Part shown: piece after piece, positions 35,501 to 45,293 of the stretch
How the letters are laid out: each line of letters opens with the position of its first letter
Numbering within the stretch: the first letter of the stretch is position 1
DNA from: Bacteroidales bacterium
GTDB lineage: Bacteria; Bacteroidota; Bacteroidia; Bacteroidales; F082
Direction of reading: 5' to 3'
DNA length: 64,000 bases
NCBI GenBank assembly: GCA_024710405.1
Contig: JANJUV010000005.1
Span: forward strand, 1-64,000
The notes under the pieces: generated by a model
What the model saw: only the letters and a program-made list of their open reading frames with translations
Databases searched by the model: none
What the model was told of the DNA's origin: nothing
Program-made: the position numbers and the translations under genes

Positions 35501-36487
35501 ATGACGGAAAACTGGCTTGATAATCTGTTTTGCCTTAAAGATCAGCATGGATTTGAAGAGATGGCACTGGAAATATTCAGGTTTCAGGCTGAACAGGTAC
35601 CTGTTTATAAATCCTTTATACAACATTTGGGATGCGCTGTTGAAAAAGTGAGCAGGCTTTGGGAGATCCCTTTTATGCCCATCAGTTTTTTCACAAAACA
35701 CAGGGTGGCAGCATACAGAACAGAAGCTCCGCTTGTTTTCCTGAGTTCAGGTACAACTTCTGCAATACGCAGCAGGCACGAAGTACTCAGACCCGACCTG
35801 TATATCCGTAGTTTTTCGAATGGATTTGAGCTCTTCTATGGTAAGCCCGAAAACTACTGCATTATCGGACTGCTTCCCTCCTATCTGGAGCAAGGAAACT
35901 CATCGCTGGTATATATGGTTGATCACCTGATCAAAGCAGGAAACAACCCATTAAGCGGATTCTATCTGAATCAGTATGAATCATTGTCAAAAACCTTGAA
36001 TGTACTGAGCAAAAATCATCAGCCGGTTATTCTGATCGGGGTGAGTTATGCTCTGCTCGATATGGCCGAGAAATTTCCTGCTGATGTTCCCGGCCTTATC
36101 GTGATCGAAACAGGAGGAATGAAAGGTCGTCGTCGCGAGTTGATCAGAGAAGAGCTGCACCAAAGGCTTTGCAGAGGATTTGGTGTGCAGCAGATACACT
36201 CTGAATATGGCATGACAGAACTTCTTTCACAGGCTTATTCAAGCCACAACGGATTGTTTCGGACACCTCCCTGGATGAAGGTAATGATTCGTGAAATGGA
36301 CGACCCGTTATCCCAGGCAGGGCACGGTCGCACCGGCGGCATCAATGTGATCGATCTGGCAAATGTGTTCAGCTGTAGCTTCATAGCCACCCAGGATCTG
36401 GGCCGAATGCACCCTGACGGAAGCTTTGAGGTACTTGGCAGGTTTGACAATAGTGATGCACGTGGTTGTAACCTCATGATTGCATAA
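35501..36487 (+). CDS. LuxE-type acyl-protein synthetase-like enzyme
   Basis: This protein has 328 residues from the ATG at 35501, chosen over a longer frame that runs into the divergent lipoprotein gene. It resembles the acyl-protein synthetase/LuxE family of adenylate-forming enzymes: SSGTTSAIRSRHEV (nucleotide-binding loop), ETGGMKGRRREL, and HSEYGMTELLSQAYS. The C-terminus (IATQDLGRMHPDGSFEVLGR) is also typical. Such enzymes activate a carboxylic acid with ATP and pass it to a protein or thiol. No luxCD or acyl-carrier gene is adjacent, so the substrate cannot be given. Converges with the SRAP gene. Confidence 0.83.
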   Translation: MTENWLDNLFCLKDQHGFEEMALEIFRFQAEQVPVYKSFIQHLGCAVEKVSRLWEIPFMPISFFTKHRVAAYRTEAPLVFLSSGTTSAIRSRHEVLRPDLYIRSFSNGFELFYGKPENYCIIGLLPSYLEQGNSSLVYMVDHLIKAGNNPLSGFYLNQYESLSKTLNVLSKNHQPVILIGVSYALLDMAEKFPADVPGLIVIETGGMKGRRRELIREELHQRLCRGFGVQQIHSEYGMTELLSQAYSSHNGLFRTPPWMKVMIREMDDPLSQAGHGRTGGINVIDLANVFSCSFIATQDLGRMHPDGSFEVLGRFDNSDARGCNLMIA

Positions 36488-36495
36488 TTCAGGCA

Positions 36496-37188
36496 TTACT
36501 CGGTAAGACTGAACAAATCACCCGGAAATATATCTACCTGTTTAATAAGGCTTTCGTCATCATTGCGGGTGTTATTGACTCTGGAACTAACAGGGTATTT
36601 CCTGAGTTTGAATATTTCAACCGGCTTCAGCAGGTCAATCAGGTTTGGTGCATCCTTTTCTGTCAACCAGCGTTCTTCATCCTTCGGTTCAAGGATCACC
36701 GGCATACGGTTGTGTACGTCGCGCATCAGGTCATTGGCAGCGGTCGTCAAAATTGAGAATGAACAAATTTGTTCCTGATCTGGCCCTTTTCCCTCCTGCC
36801 ATATTCCTGCCATGGAAAAAAAAGAATCATCCTCGAAATGAAATCGATAAGGTATTTTATTTATGCCTTTCTTCCATTCGTAAAATCCATTGGCCGGAAC
36901 CAGACACCGTCTCTTGCGAAATGCATCACTGAAAACAGGTTTTTCAAGAATTGTTTCCGAACGGCTGTTGATCAGAGGTGCTACAGGTTTGCCTGAACCT
37001 GCTGTCCAGAAGGGAATCAATCCCCAGCGCATGAGCTCAACTTTCATTGGTCCGTTTTTGGTGATTACCAAAAGATTTTGTGTGGGGGCGCAATTGTAGC
37101 TGGGTTTATACATGTTATCGAACACTTCCACATTGAAGCGCTCCGAAATCACCTTGCCCTTGACCGAAAGTTGAAATCTGCCACACAT
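36496..37188 (-). CDS. SRAP domain protein (abasic-site shield, YedK/HMCES family)
   Basis: This protein has 230 residues. The catalytic cysteine of this family must be residue 2, exposed after methionine removal, so the ATG at 37188 (reading M-C-G-R-F) is the true start and not the GTG one codon earlier. Other family features are NCAPTQNLLVI, MRWGLIPFW, INSRSET, RRCLVPANGFYEWKK and VHNRMPVIL. The protein forms a stable thiazolidine link to abasic sites in single-stranded DNA and protects them. Its start overlaps the Nudix stop codon as TGATG, so the two are coupled. Confidence 0.95.
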   Translation of the reverse strand: MCGRFQLSVKGKVISERFNVEVFDNMYKPSYNCAPTQNLLVITKNGPMKVELMRWGLIPFWTAGSGKPVAPLINSRSETILEKPVFSDAFRKRRCLVPANGFYEWKKGINKIPYRFHFEDDSFFSMAGIWQEGKGPDQEQICSFSILTTAANDLMRDVHNRMPVILEPKDEERWLTEKDAPNLIDLLKPVEIFKLRKYPVSSRVNNTRNDDESLIKQVDIFPGDLFSLTE

Positions 37189-37625
37189 CACAACACAATT
37201 TTTTCGTTTTCAACAACATCACTAATTATCTCCGCATGATCAAAAGCAAGTTCCGGAAGCAAGTTCAGACTGAACCAACAAACTTCGGAGGCATCATCTC
37301 CTGCTGATGGCTCTTGATTTTCTTCAATCCACCCAATGAATACAACTGTAATTGTATGGTGTCTCGGATCGCGTTTCGGGTGCCCATAGGTTCTGAATTG
37401 CCTTAGGTTGTCTGTTGAAAGTCCGGTTTCCTCAGCAAGCTCTCTGTGGATGGCATCCAAAAGGTCTTCGTCTTCGTTTATAAAACCTCCGGGGAGGGCC
37501 CACAATCCGGCAAATGGCGAAAACCTGCGCCTGATCAGCAAAATTTCAGGAGCAGATACTGCCTTTCGCAACAAAACAGCATCAACGGTGACTGCCGGGC
37601 GGGGATAATCGTATGTAAATTTCAT
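37188..37625 (-). CDS. Nudix hydrolase
   Basis: This 145-residue protein has an intact Nudix box, GGFINEDEDLLDAIHRELAEE followed by TGL, matching Gx5Ex7REUxEExGU. The flanking parts (YPRPAVTVDAVLLRK, IRRRFSPFAGLWALPG, TYGHPKRDPRHHTITVVFIG) resemble the ADP-ribose/NrtR-like Nudix subgroup, but there is no DNA-binding C-terminus. The substrate is not determined; a nucleotide-sugar or ADP-ribose pyrophosphatase role is plausible. Translational coupling to the SRAP gene links it to nucleotide or DNA housekeeping. A -7 box TAATTTTG lies at 37652-37645. Confidence 0.92.
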   Translation of the reverse strand: MKFTYDYPRPAVTVDAVLLRKAVSAPEILLIRRRFSPFAGLWALPGGFINEDEDLLDAIHRELAEETGLSTDNLRQFRTYGHPKRDPRHHTITVVFIGWIEENQEPSAGDDASEVCWFSLNLLPELAFDHAEIISDVVENEKIVL

Positions 37626-37644
37626 GACGGGTCTAACTCCACAA

Positions 37645-37652
37645 CAAAATTA
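37645..37652 (-). promoter_or_regulatory. -7 promoter box of the Nudix-SRAP operon
   Basis: TAATTTTG on the minus strand, 19 bases upstream of the Nudix start codon. No clear -33 box. Confidence 0.4.
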
Positions 37653-37729
37653 GTAAGCTCGCCGGACATTCAGGAAGAAACGGCATGTTTTTGTGCTGAT
37701 ATTCATGTCTGTCAGCAAAGATCAATCTA

Positions 37730-40237
37730 TCAGTCCCTTCGTTGATCATCAGATGCCGTGTATTGCTTTTCAGGCATTAGTCCTTTGTGAATCAAATAAT
37801 TCAGAACATAACGCAGCGAATAATAACTGATTTCCTCTCCCAAGACTTCCTTTGCCGATCCGAGCGATGGGTCAGCAGTTTCGATGAAATATTCTGAAAT
37901 CAATGCCGCTTCTTTCGGTTCGACGAGTTGAGCAATATCCAACTCACCCCTGCGCACAGACTGAGCCAGATGTCCGTGAACAGTGCTTATGGCTAGACTG
38001 CGTTCCGATGCAATCTTTTCCGGGCTTGATCCCTTAAGAAACAATTGCATGCTCAACTCCCTGCTGTTCGTCTTTTTGATTTCATGATCGTCTTCTGCGT
38101 TTTCCCCTTCCGGTATGGTGTGTTCATGTTCTTTAACTGGTACTCCGTTGATAATTTCGATCAATTGGGCACCATATCTGGAAACAGTTGTTTTTCCGAT
38201 GCCTTTTATGGCAAGTAGCGAAGGAATATCCGCAGGCATTTCACGAACAAGCAGTTTAATGGTTTTCACCGGCAAAATACGGTAAGGCTCCATACCTTTT
38301 TCTTCAGCAACAGCATCGCGCCAGTTTCTGAGTTTTTGCTGCAGTGCTGAACCTTTTTGCTTCCTTTTGGTTTTTGCCCGGGGTTGATTAAATTTTGGTT
38401 CTTCAATAGCTGACAATGCCCTGACCTGTAAATATGAAGAAAGAACAAAACCTTTCAAACATGTATTCAGGCAGGAAAGCTTTTCCCAGGCTTCGCGGTA
38501 CATTCTTTCGGAAAGTTCAGCAAACTGCTTTGCAATCTGTTTGTTGTCCGTTTCGGGGCTGAGGCACTGATCAAAAAAGAGGTTGCGGAGTAAAGGGGAA
38601 AAATACGCTGAGGCTTTAGCAATTCTTTCCTGGAGCAATGGATTATTCTCTGCCTCAATCCTGTTTGAAAGCATTCGGTCCAGTTGGTTTGTGAACTTTT
38701 TTGCGACCTGAAGAATGCTGCTGTTAAATGTTTTTATCATCGCTGCAACGGCACTCAGCGAATCTTCATCCAGGTTGGATTGGTTATCGCTTGCAAATCG
38801 CTCAAGTCGATTCAGATGGCGTTGTAGTAATTCAAAATCAAACAGCCCTATAATGCACGAAATCTGGTAGTTAATCATCTCCTGTTTAAGTTTTTCCTCA
38901 TCAGGTTGCTGTTCTTCGATGGTGCCAATAAAACTGCCAACAGTGTTGTCATTTTTTATGGCTGACGGTCGTATCGGGGAACTGAGTACAAGTCCCTCAA
39001 GTGTCCGGCAGCGGCTCAGTGCCACATAAACCTGTCCGTGAGCGAAAGCCAATTCGGCATCAATAACAGCCTTGTCGAATGTTAGTCCCTGACTTTTATG
39101 GATAGTAATTGCCCAGGCAAGTCGCAGCGGATATTGAATAAATGTTCCAACAATGGTTTCGGTAATTTCCTTCGTCTGTTCATTCATTGAATAACGGCAA
39201 TTTTGCCACTCCAGCGGTTCCACCTCAAGTTCCTCTTCATCGGCACACTTCACGGTCAGTGTTTTGTTTTCGACACTGATAAGCGTACCAATTTTTCCAT
39301 TAAAGAATCTTTTTGCCGGATCAGGATCATTCTTCACAAACATCACCTGTGCTCCGGGTTTAAGCTCAAGCTCCTGTGCTGTGGGAAAGGAATACTCAGG
39401 AAAATCACCTTCAACCCGAGCCGAAAACTTATGTGTTTTCCCGGGTAATGCAATAAGCTTGTTTCTGTTGATTGCATCTGCTTGTGCATTATGGGTTGTT
39501 AAGGTGATGAATCCCTGATTGTCTGGAACTTCAAATCCTTTAACAAAACGTTTGTTAAGCATTTCCAATGCTTCACCATCCAGATTGTTGTCACGGATCT
39601 TGTTGAGCAGATTGATAAATTTCTCATCCGATTGTCTGTACACATGGGTGAGTTCGATACTCAGGTAGTTGCATTGCTGCAAGGCTCTGCTGCTGAAAAA
39701 ATATACGCTGTCGTAATAAGGGCGTAGCATCTGCCATTCTTCTTCTTTTGCAACCGGAGCTAATTGCCTGAGATCGCCAATCATCAGCAGTTGAACTCCT
39801 CCAAAGGGAACATTTCTCGAACGGTAACGCCTGAGCACACTATCTACAGCATCGAGGAGGTCGGCCCTCACCATGCTGATCTCGTCAATGACCAACAAAT
39901 CGAGGCTTCGGATAATATCAATCTTTGTCCGGTTAAGTTTTTGAAACCGGGCAGCTGAAGTTTTAGGATCTTCTTGCCGGCCGGGCCACTGTGGTTTTGC
40001 TGTTTCGGGCAGTTGCGGGCCAAAAGGAAGTTGAAAAAAAGAATGAATGGTAACCCCACCTGCATTGATGGCAGCAACTCCAGTTGGGGCAACCACAACA
40101 AATCTTTTCGTTGTGATGTCTCTTAGCCTGCGCAGAAAAGTAGTTTTTCCGGTTCCGGCCTTGCCGGTCAGAAAAATATGGGCTTCAGTACTGCTGACAA
40201 AACCAGAAGCCAGTGCAAGGGCATTGTTTTCCTCCAT
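37730..40237 (-). CDS. Pif1/RecD-like superfamily 1 helicase with HRDC and C-terminal HTH domains
   Basis: This protein has 835 residues. The ATPase core includes Walker A GKAGTGKTT (K31), Walker B LLVIDEISMV, the motif GVQLLMIGDLRQLAPV and a C-terminal UvrD_C_2-like segment WAITIHKSQGLTFDKAVID. A linker of about 200 helical residues follows, then an HRDC-like helix pair (LLAIKGIGKTTVSRYGAQLI) and a helix-turn-helix (SPEKIASERSLAISTVHGHL) like the HTH_40 domain found in RecQ. This combined layout is common in Bacteroidota. It probably unwinds structured DNA in repair or replication. It stands alone. Confidence 0.93.
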   Translation of the reverse strand: MEENNALALASGFVSSTEAHIFLTGKAGTGKTTFLRRLRDITTKRFVVVAPTGVAAINAGGVTIHSFFQLPFGPQLPETAKPQWPGRQEDPKTSAARFQKLNRTKIDIIRSLDLLVIDEISMVRADLLDAVDSVLRRYRSRNVPFGGVQLLMIGDLRQLAPVAKEEEWQMLRPYYDSVYFFSSRALQQCNYLSIELTHVYRQSDEKFINLLNKIRDNNLDGEALEMLNKRFVKGFEVPDNQGFITLTTHNAQADAINRNKLIALPGKTHKFSARVEGDFPEYSFPTAQELELKPGAQVMFVKNDPDPAKRFFNGKIGTLISVENKTLTVKCADEEELEVEPLEWQNCRYSMNEQTKEITETIVGTFIQYPLRLAWAITIHKSQGLTFDKAVIDAELAFAHGQVYVALSRCRTLEGLVLSSPIRPSAIKNDNTVGSFIGTIEEQQPDEEKLKQEMINYQISCIIGLFDFELLQRHLNRLERFASDNQSNLDEDSLSAVAAMIKTFNSSILQVAKKFTNQLDRMLSNRIEAENNPLLQERIAKASAYFSPLLRNLFFDQCLSPETDNKQIAKQFAELSERMYREAWEKLSCLNTCLKGFVLSSYLQVRALSAIEEPKFNQPRAKTKRKQKGSALQQKLRNWRDAVAEEKGMEPYRILPVKTIKLLVREMPADIPSLLAIKGIGKTTVSRYGAQLIEIINGVPVKEHEHTIPEGENAEDDHEIKKTNSRELSMQLFLKGSSPEKIASERSLAISTVHGHLAQSVRRGELDIAQLVEPKEAALISEYFIETADPSLGSAKEVLGEEISYYSLRYVLNYLIHKGLMPEKQYTASDDQRRD

Positions 40238-40327
40238 AATTGCTTAACAGTAATGGTTGGGATGGGACGAATTTAACACAAAATCATGTGTTCAGGGATA
40301 ACTATCCTGAAATCAGCAACCTGTTTG

Positions 40328-41830
40328 TCACCAGTTGAAATAGTGAATCCGGTATCCATCAGAGGTGTATGACTCGATTATACCGTTTCGTGCTTCTTCG
40401 GCTTCACTTCTGGTCAGAAAAGCATTTGAAGTACGGTGGCTTCTGTCGGCTGGCCCCCAGTTTGGGAAACGTGAGATCAGAATTTCGTTGTATTTGTAAT
40501 TGAGGTCGAAATCACGCTCCTCGCGATGAATATTGCTGACAAACATGTGGTACTGCTTGGTGCCGGTGTTTTCGGGATCACAAAAACATGATGAAAACAG
40601 AAAATAGTAATAAGGGCCTTTGCTGTAATCCACGATGGGAGATTCAATAAAAATACCCGCGGGTTCATCACGTTCCACATCCGGATTAGTATTATTCCTG
40701 TAAATCTGTCCGATCAGGTTGTAACAAACGTCAATACCCGAAACATACAGATCGGGGTCGCCGTCACCGTCATAATCGCCCCATAGTGCATGTCCGTTAG
40801 CTACTCCCGGGATTCCGGCCATGATGTCTTTAAACCTGAATTGACCCATATTCTGATAAACTGAAGTATATGGCCTTTCAAGACTTTCTCCGGTGATCAC
40901 AAAGTCGGCCAGTCCATCGGCATTGAAATCGGCCACATCAATCCGGCAGTTCATCAACGGTCTGATTGAAGCAGTGTTAACCTCTGAGAAAATGTTATTC
41001 TGAAGGTTTTTATAGATAACAAGCGTAGGTCTTCCTGAACGGTTTTCGCCACTGATAATGATATCACTCCAGCCGTCGTTATCGAAATCGGCTATTGCTG
41101 CCGCACTGTTTCTTAAGGCTGTAAACAGATTAGGCATGGAAGCATAACTACCCTGATTATTAATATACAGGCGGGTCAACGGACCGGAGGCTGACTGTCC
41201 GCAAAGGAGTATGTCGGGCAATCCATCTTTATTGATATCTCCAAAAACCGCTTTTCCTTTCATAATACCCGGCAAAACAGTATTAACTTCAGAAAATCTT
41301 CCGTTGTCGTTGCGATACAGCTTTGTCACCGGCCGTGCATTTTCGTCCCTGCCACTGATCAAAATATCAGGAAAACCATCACGATTGAAGTCGGCAATAT
41401 CTATTGAACCGTCAATAAGGGCATCGAGTGAAGTTTCGGCACGTCGGTAACTTCCGTCTGCCTGTGCCAGATAGATTCCGGAGACAAAGCGACCGGAAGC
41501 GTTCTGACCCATGAGCACCACATCACTTCTTCCGTTGCGGTTCAAATCGGCCACGTTAACGGCTCCTAATGTAATATCCGGTAACCCGCTAGCTGAAATG
41601 CTGAAGCGTTCGGTGCCGGTTTGCTTCATATAAATGGTTCTCACAGTGGTTTTCGATCCGGTTGTCAGATCTCCGGTTGTTATCAGATTTAGTCGGCCAT
41701 TACCATCAACTACCCAGTCAGCTGCGGTGTGTATCAGTCCCGGAGGTTGATCCTTGAGTGGTGTGAAAACCTGAGATTCAGCTATTATCCACGAAAAAAG
41801 AAAAAAAACCAATGTAAAATGCCACTTCAT
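40328..41830 (-). CDS. Exported FG-GAP/VCBS repeat protein
   Basis: This protein has 500 residues from the ATG at 41830, which gives a signal peptide (WHFTLVFFLFSWIIAESQ). Longer alternatives start at TTG 41881 or ATG 41869. At least six FG-GAP-like repeats carry calcium-loop cores: LNRNGRSDVVLMG, FNRDGFPDILISG, INKDGLPDILLCG, FDNDGWSDIIISG, FNADGLADFVITG and YDGDGDPDLYVSG. They form a predicted beta-propeller. The last 100 residues are a separate region rich in Y, R and E, ending in GYRIHYFNW, with no T9SS tail. It begins just after the hybrid kinase stop. An extracellular binding role is inferred. Confidence 0.85.
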   Translation of the reverse strand: MKWHFTLVFFLFSWIIAESQVFTPLKDQPPGLIHTAADWVVDGNGRLNLITTGDLTTGSKTTVRTIYMKQTGTERFSISASGLPDITLGAVNVADLNRNGRSDVVLMGQNASGRFVSGIYLAQADGSYRRAETSLDALIDGSIDIADFNRDGFPDILISGRDENARPVTKLYRNDNGRFSEVNTVLPGIMKGKAVFGDINKDGLPDILLCGQSASGPLTRLYINNQGSYASMPNLFTALRNSAAAIADFDNDGWSDIIISGENRSGRPTLVIYKNLQNNIFSEVNTASIRPLMNCRIDVADFNADGLADFVITGESLERPYTSVYQNMGQFRFKDIMAGIPGVANGHALWGDYDGDGDPDLYVSGIDVCYNLIGQIYRNNTNPDVERDEPAGIFIESPIVDYSKGPYYYFLFSSCFCDPENTGTKQYHMFVSNIHREERDFDLNYKYNEILISRFPNWGPADRSHRTSNAFLTRSEAEEARNGIIESYTSDGYRIHYFNW

Positions 41831-41877
41831 ATGAGCCAATAATTGCGTAAATATACATATGCTCACCATAATATTTT

Positions 41878-44679
41878 TCAAATCAGGAAAATTTTGATGG
41901 TTTCAATAAGTTTCTCCTGACTGAGGGGTTTGCTTAAGTAAGCATCGAATCCAATTTCGGTAAAATACTTGCCTTCTCCCTGCAATGCAAATGCAGTAAT
42001 GGCAACGATCGGAACATTCCGGCCCTGAAGCCTGATTTTTTTCATGGCCTCAACACCGTCCATATGAGGCATCTGAATATCCATTAGGATCAAATCCGGT
42101 AGCGGATCGCTGGAAGCCATATCCAATGCAATCAAACCATCAGGGGCATGCAGCAGTCTGGCATTGGTTGAACGAAGCATGGTGCGGATCAACTGAAAAT
42201 TGGTATCAATATCTTCGGCTATCAGTATGGTTTTATCTGAAAAATCAGGCACAATACGTGCTTCGTGAACCTTTTGAGGATCTGATTTAGTGTTTTTATA
42301 CTCAGGAGGTGTTGATACAGGAAGAGTAAAATAAAACGCTGTACCTTTTCCTTCGACTGAATCCACCCAAATACGTCCTCCCAGCAGAGATACAAGATTT
42401 TTTACAATCGCCAGCCCAAGTCCGGTTCCTCCATAAAGCCTGGTGTGTGACTCGTCAGCCTGACGGAATCTGTCGAAAACCACTTCGAGTTTTGATGGTG
42501 GAATACCTATTCCGGTATCCTTCACATAAAACTCAAAGTTATCTTCAAAATGTATGGCCCCCATTATAATCTGCCCTTTTGAAGTAAACTTGATTGCATT
42601 GCTGAGCAGATTGGTGAGTATCTGTTGCACACGCAGTTTGTCGGTATATAAAAAAACCTTTTCAAATTCCGGCGGATATTCAACGATCAGTTTTACGTCT
42701 TGTTTGGCCTGGCTGTCGAGCTGCGACCTGAAGGTGAGCTGAAGCTCATTCATGAGGGATGCCGGCGCAAAACTGATGGGTTGAATTTTTAATTCGCCAG
42801 CTTCAATTTTCGATATGTCAATGATGTCATTGATCAGGTTAAGCAATAACTTGCCACTGAATTTGATCATCTCGAGAAATTCAGTTTTTTCAGCCATTTC
42901 ATACTCATCGGAAGCCAACAGGTCGGTGAAGCCAAGAATGGCATTCATGGGCGTCCTGATTTCGTGTGACATATTCGCTAAAAAAGCTGATTTGAGCTTG
43001 TCGGATTCTTCTGCTTTGTTTTTAGCCTTAATCAGTTCTTCTTCTGATCGTTTTCTGTCGCTTATATCTTCTATCATCGACACCATACCGACAAACTGAT
43101 GGTTGAGCATCATTGATGCCGAACGGAGGTGTATCCAGCGAAGTTCGTTTTTCTCTGTTCTGACCCTGAACTCAATTTCGAATCCTTCAAGACGTTTTTC
43201 ATGCCCGTTCATCCAGGTATATTCAACCAGACGTCTGTCATCCACAAAAACTGATTTTAACCAGGTGCCAAGGATAAACTGATCACCGGATATTCCGGTT
43301 ATATGTGTCAGCTTTGCATTTGTAAACACACACAAACCTTTTGTATCACTCACGGCAATACCCATAGGAGAAGCCTCGCTGATTGCCCTGAACCTTTCCT
43401 CACTTTTTGCGAGGGAATTGACCACTATTTCCTTATTGTGAATTTCTTCTTTCAGAGCTGAAGTGCGCTCTGCCACACGGTCTTCCAACTCTTCGTTTAT
43501 CCTGGCCAGCTTGCGGTTGATATTACGGTTTTTAAAAAAACGAAGGACCAGAAAAATACTCGACAGTATCAATACTACACCAATAAAAATCATTACCATG
43601 TAACGCAACCTGAGATTTTGCTCGCTGAGTTTAAGCCTTAAGATCTCATTCTCCGAATCGATTCTTTTTGTTTCGTAGCGAACCCTTATTTCAGTCATTT
43701 CGCGTGAACGCTGCTCGCCAAACAACGAGTCCTTAGCTGAAATACTGTTTTGCGCATAATGGTAGGCCTGATCAAAGTCCTTCAAACTCGCATAAATTGA
43801 TGCCTGAAGATTATAATTATATAACAGAATGCTCAGGTTGGCAATTTTTTTTGCGAGGGATTCAGCCTTTTTGAGATAATCAAGTGCCTTTTCAGGTTGC
43901 TTATTTCGTACATACAAATCAGCTATTTCATTCAATACGAGTGCATTTCCGTAATCAGCCTGTTCACGTTCGTATATTTCCCTGGCCATATTGAAATAGT
44001 TCTCTGCATCATCATATCTGTTGAGTTTTACAAAAACTTTTCCAATATTAGCATATATGTTCGCCAGCTCAAAGTTGTTATTCAGTCTTTTTCTGATAGC
44101 CATTGCGCTGAGATAATAATCCAGTGCCCGTGCATAATCCCCTAGTTCGACCAAAACCATACCAATACTGTTTTGGGAATAGGCTATCTGGCCCTCGTCT
44201 TTAAGATATTCTTTGATGAGTAATGAGCGGTAATGATAATCAAGGGCGCTTTGGTAATCACGAAAGAAATAGTACACCATGCCTATGTTCGCAAACGTAA
44301 AGGCTGTGCCCATGCTGTCATTCAACTGGTCGAATATTCTGAGCGCATCAAAATGCAGCCTCAGTGCTTCTTCGTATATGTTCAGCTTACGGAAACAAAC
44401 ACCCTGTTCATTTAAAATATATCCTCTGGCGTTCAAATCCTGAAGGCTGTCGGCAAGCCGCAACGCTGAACGGGAATATTCAATTCCTTTTTCCGGATTA
44501 AGATTTCTGAAATTCTTGATTAATTCCGCATAGATCATCAGCTTCTCACGGCCTTCAGCATTTTCCATACGTAGAATAAGGCTGTCGACGATCTGCTGTG
44601 TCTCGGCCTTTACAGGCAAAACCAAACTGCAACACACTACAAGCAGGACTATTAGATTACGAAAGAGAGACGATGCCAT
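41878..44679 (-). CDS. Hybrid sensor histidine kinase with periplasmic TPR domain
   Basis: This protein has 933 residues. A signal peptide (about 1-25) precedes a periplasmic TPR array of some seven repeats (about 40-345; for example DYQSALDYHYRSLLIKEYLK). It continues with one membrane helix (about 355-378), a coiled coil, a PAS domain (about 425-545), HisKA with H572 in NMSHEIRTPMN, and HATPase_c (NAIKFTSKGQI, DTGIGIP, GGTGLGLAIV). A C-terminal receiver domain has phospho-acceptor D867 in LILMDIQMPHMDG. The TPR sensor region suggests it detects a protein or peptide in the periplasm. A single-domain receiver gene lies 73 bases upstream on the same strand and probably shares its message. Confidence 0.95.
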   Translation of the reverse strand: MASSLFRNLIVLLVVCCSLVLPVKAETQQIVDSLILRMENAEGREKLMIYAELIKNFRNLNPEKGIEYSRSALRLADSLQDLNARGYILNEQGVCFRKLNIYEEALRLHFDALRIFDQLNDSMGTAFTFANIGMVYYFFRDYQSALDYHYRSLLIKEYLKDEGQIAYSQNSIGMVLVELGDYARALDYYLSAMAIRKRLNNNFELANIYANIGKVFVKLNRYDDAENYFNMAREIYEREQADYGNALVLNEIADLYVRNKQPEKALDYLKKAESLAKKIANLSILLYNYNLQASIYASLKDFDQAYHYAQNSISAKDSLFGEQRSREMTEIRVRYETKRIDSENEILRLKLSEQNLRLRYMVMIFIGVVLILSSIFLVLRFFKNRNINRKLARINEELEDRVAERTSALKEEIHNKEIVVNSLAKSEERFRAISEASPMGIAVSDTKGLCVFTNAKLTHITGISGDQFILGTWLKSVFVDDRRLVEYTWMNGHEKRLEGFEIEFRVRTEKNELRWIHLRSASMMLNHQFVGMVSMIEDISDRKRSEEELIKAKNKAEESDKLKSAFLANMSHEIRTPMNAILGFTDLLASDEYEMAEKTEFLEMIKFSGKLLLNLINDIIDISKIEAGELKIQPISFAPASLMNELQLTFRSQLDSQAKQDVKLIVEYPPEFEKVFLYTDKLRVQQILTNLLSNAIKFTSKGQIIMGAIHFEDNFEFYVKDTGIGIPPSKLEVVFDRFRQADESHTRLYGGTGLGLAIVKNLVSLLGGRIWVDSVEGKGTAFYFTLPVSTPPEYKNTKSDPQKVHEARIVPDFSDKTILIAEDIDTNFQLIRTMLRSTNARLLHAPDGLIALDMASSDPLPDLILMDIQMPHMDGVEAMKKIRLQGRNVPIVAITAFALQGEGKYFTEIGFDAYLSKPLSQEKLIETIKIFLI

Positions 44680-44752
44680 GAATCAAAGAATTTCCAGATA
44701 CCCGTAACCCGACAAAGGTAAATAATCCCGTTCATTCTGACGAATGCTTCGT

Positions 44753-45190
44753 CTATTTCATCACTGAATCAAGTTTTAAAATAAGTTCATTCCACAAAAT
44801 CGGCTTCGATAGGTAATCATCGAAAGGTGCACTATCCCGTTTAAAATCTTCATTGTCAGTGAAAGTGCTTTGTGAAAGAACGGGTAACCCCGGATTGATA
44901 AGTTTGATTCTTTCTGTAGTTTCGAGACCATCCATTTGAGGCATATTGTAGTCCATCAAAACAGCATCAATCTTTCTTCCTGATTCTACCATTTCGATGG
45001 CTTTGAATCCGTCCGGAGCCCATAGGGCAGTTGCCTTTACTCTTAACAACATTGCCTTTATCAACAGATAATTAACCTGAATATCGTCAACTACAAGAAT
45101 CACCTTATCACTCCAGTCTTTTGCAGGTATCCCGACCGAATTGACTGAGGCAGCATTCGTTTGCGCTCTGTTTTCTTGAGGCTTTTCCAT
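44753..45190 (-). CDS. Single-domain response regulator
   Basis: This 145-residue protein has an N-terminal polar tail of about 25 residues, then a receiver domain with D35-D36 and phospho-acceptor D80 in VLMDYNMPQMDG. The lysine is in YLSKPI. There is no output domain. It resembles the receiver at the end of the hybrid kinase encoded next (both have VDD/AEDI-x-x-N and MPxMDG), which suggests duplication or a shared phosphorelay. Its promoter lies at 45294-45324, partly inside the end of the peptidase gene. Confidence 0.9.
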   Translation of the reverse strand: MEKPQENRAQTNAASVNSVGIPAKDWSDKVILVVDDIQVNYLLIKAMLLRVKATALWAPDGFKAIEMVESGRKIDAVLMDYNMPQMDGLETTERIKLINPGLPVLSQSTFTDNEDFKRDSAPFDDYLSKPILWNELILKLDSVMK

Positions 45191-45293
45191 ACCTGTGGTA
45201 TGCCAAAAAACAGACCAAAGACTTTATGATTTGATTTACAGTAAGTTAAAAATTTATTAAATCAATAATTTTTCTCATAATTAGACTATTTTC

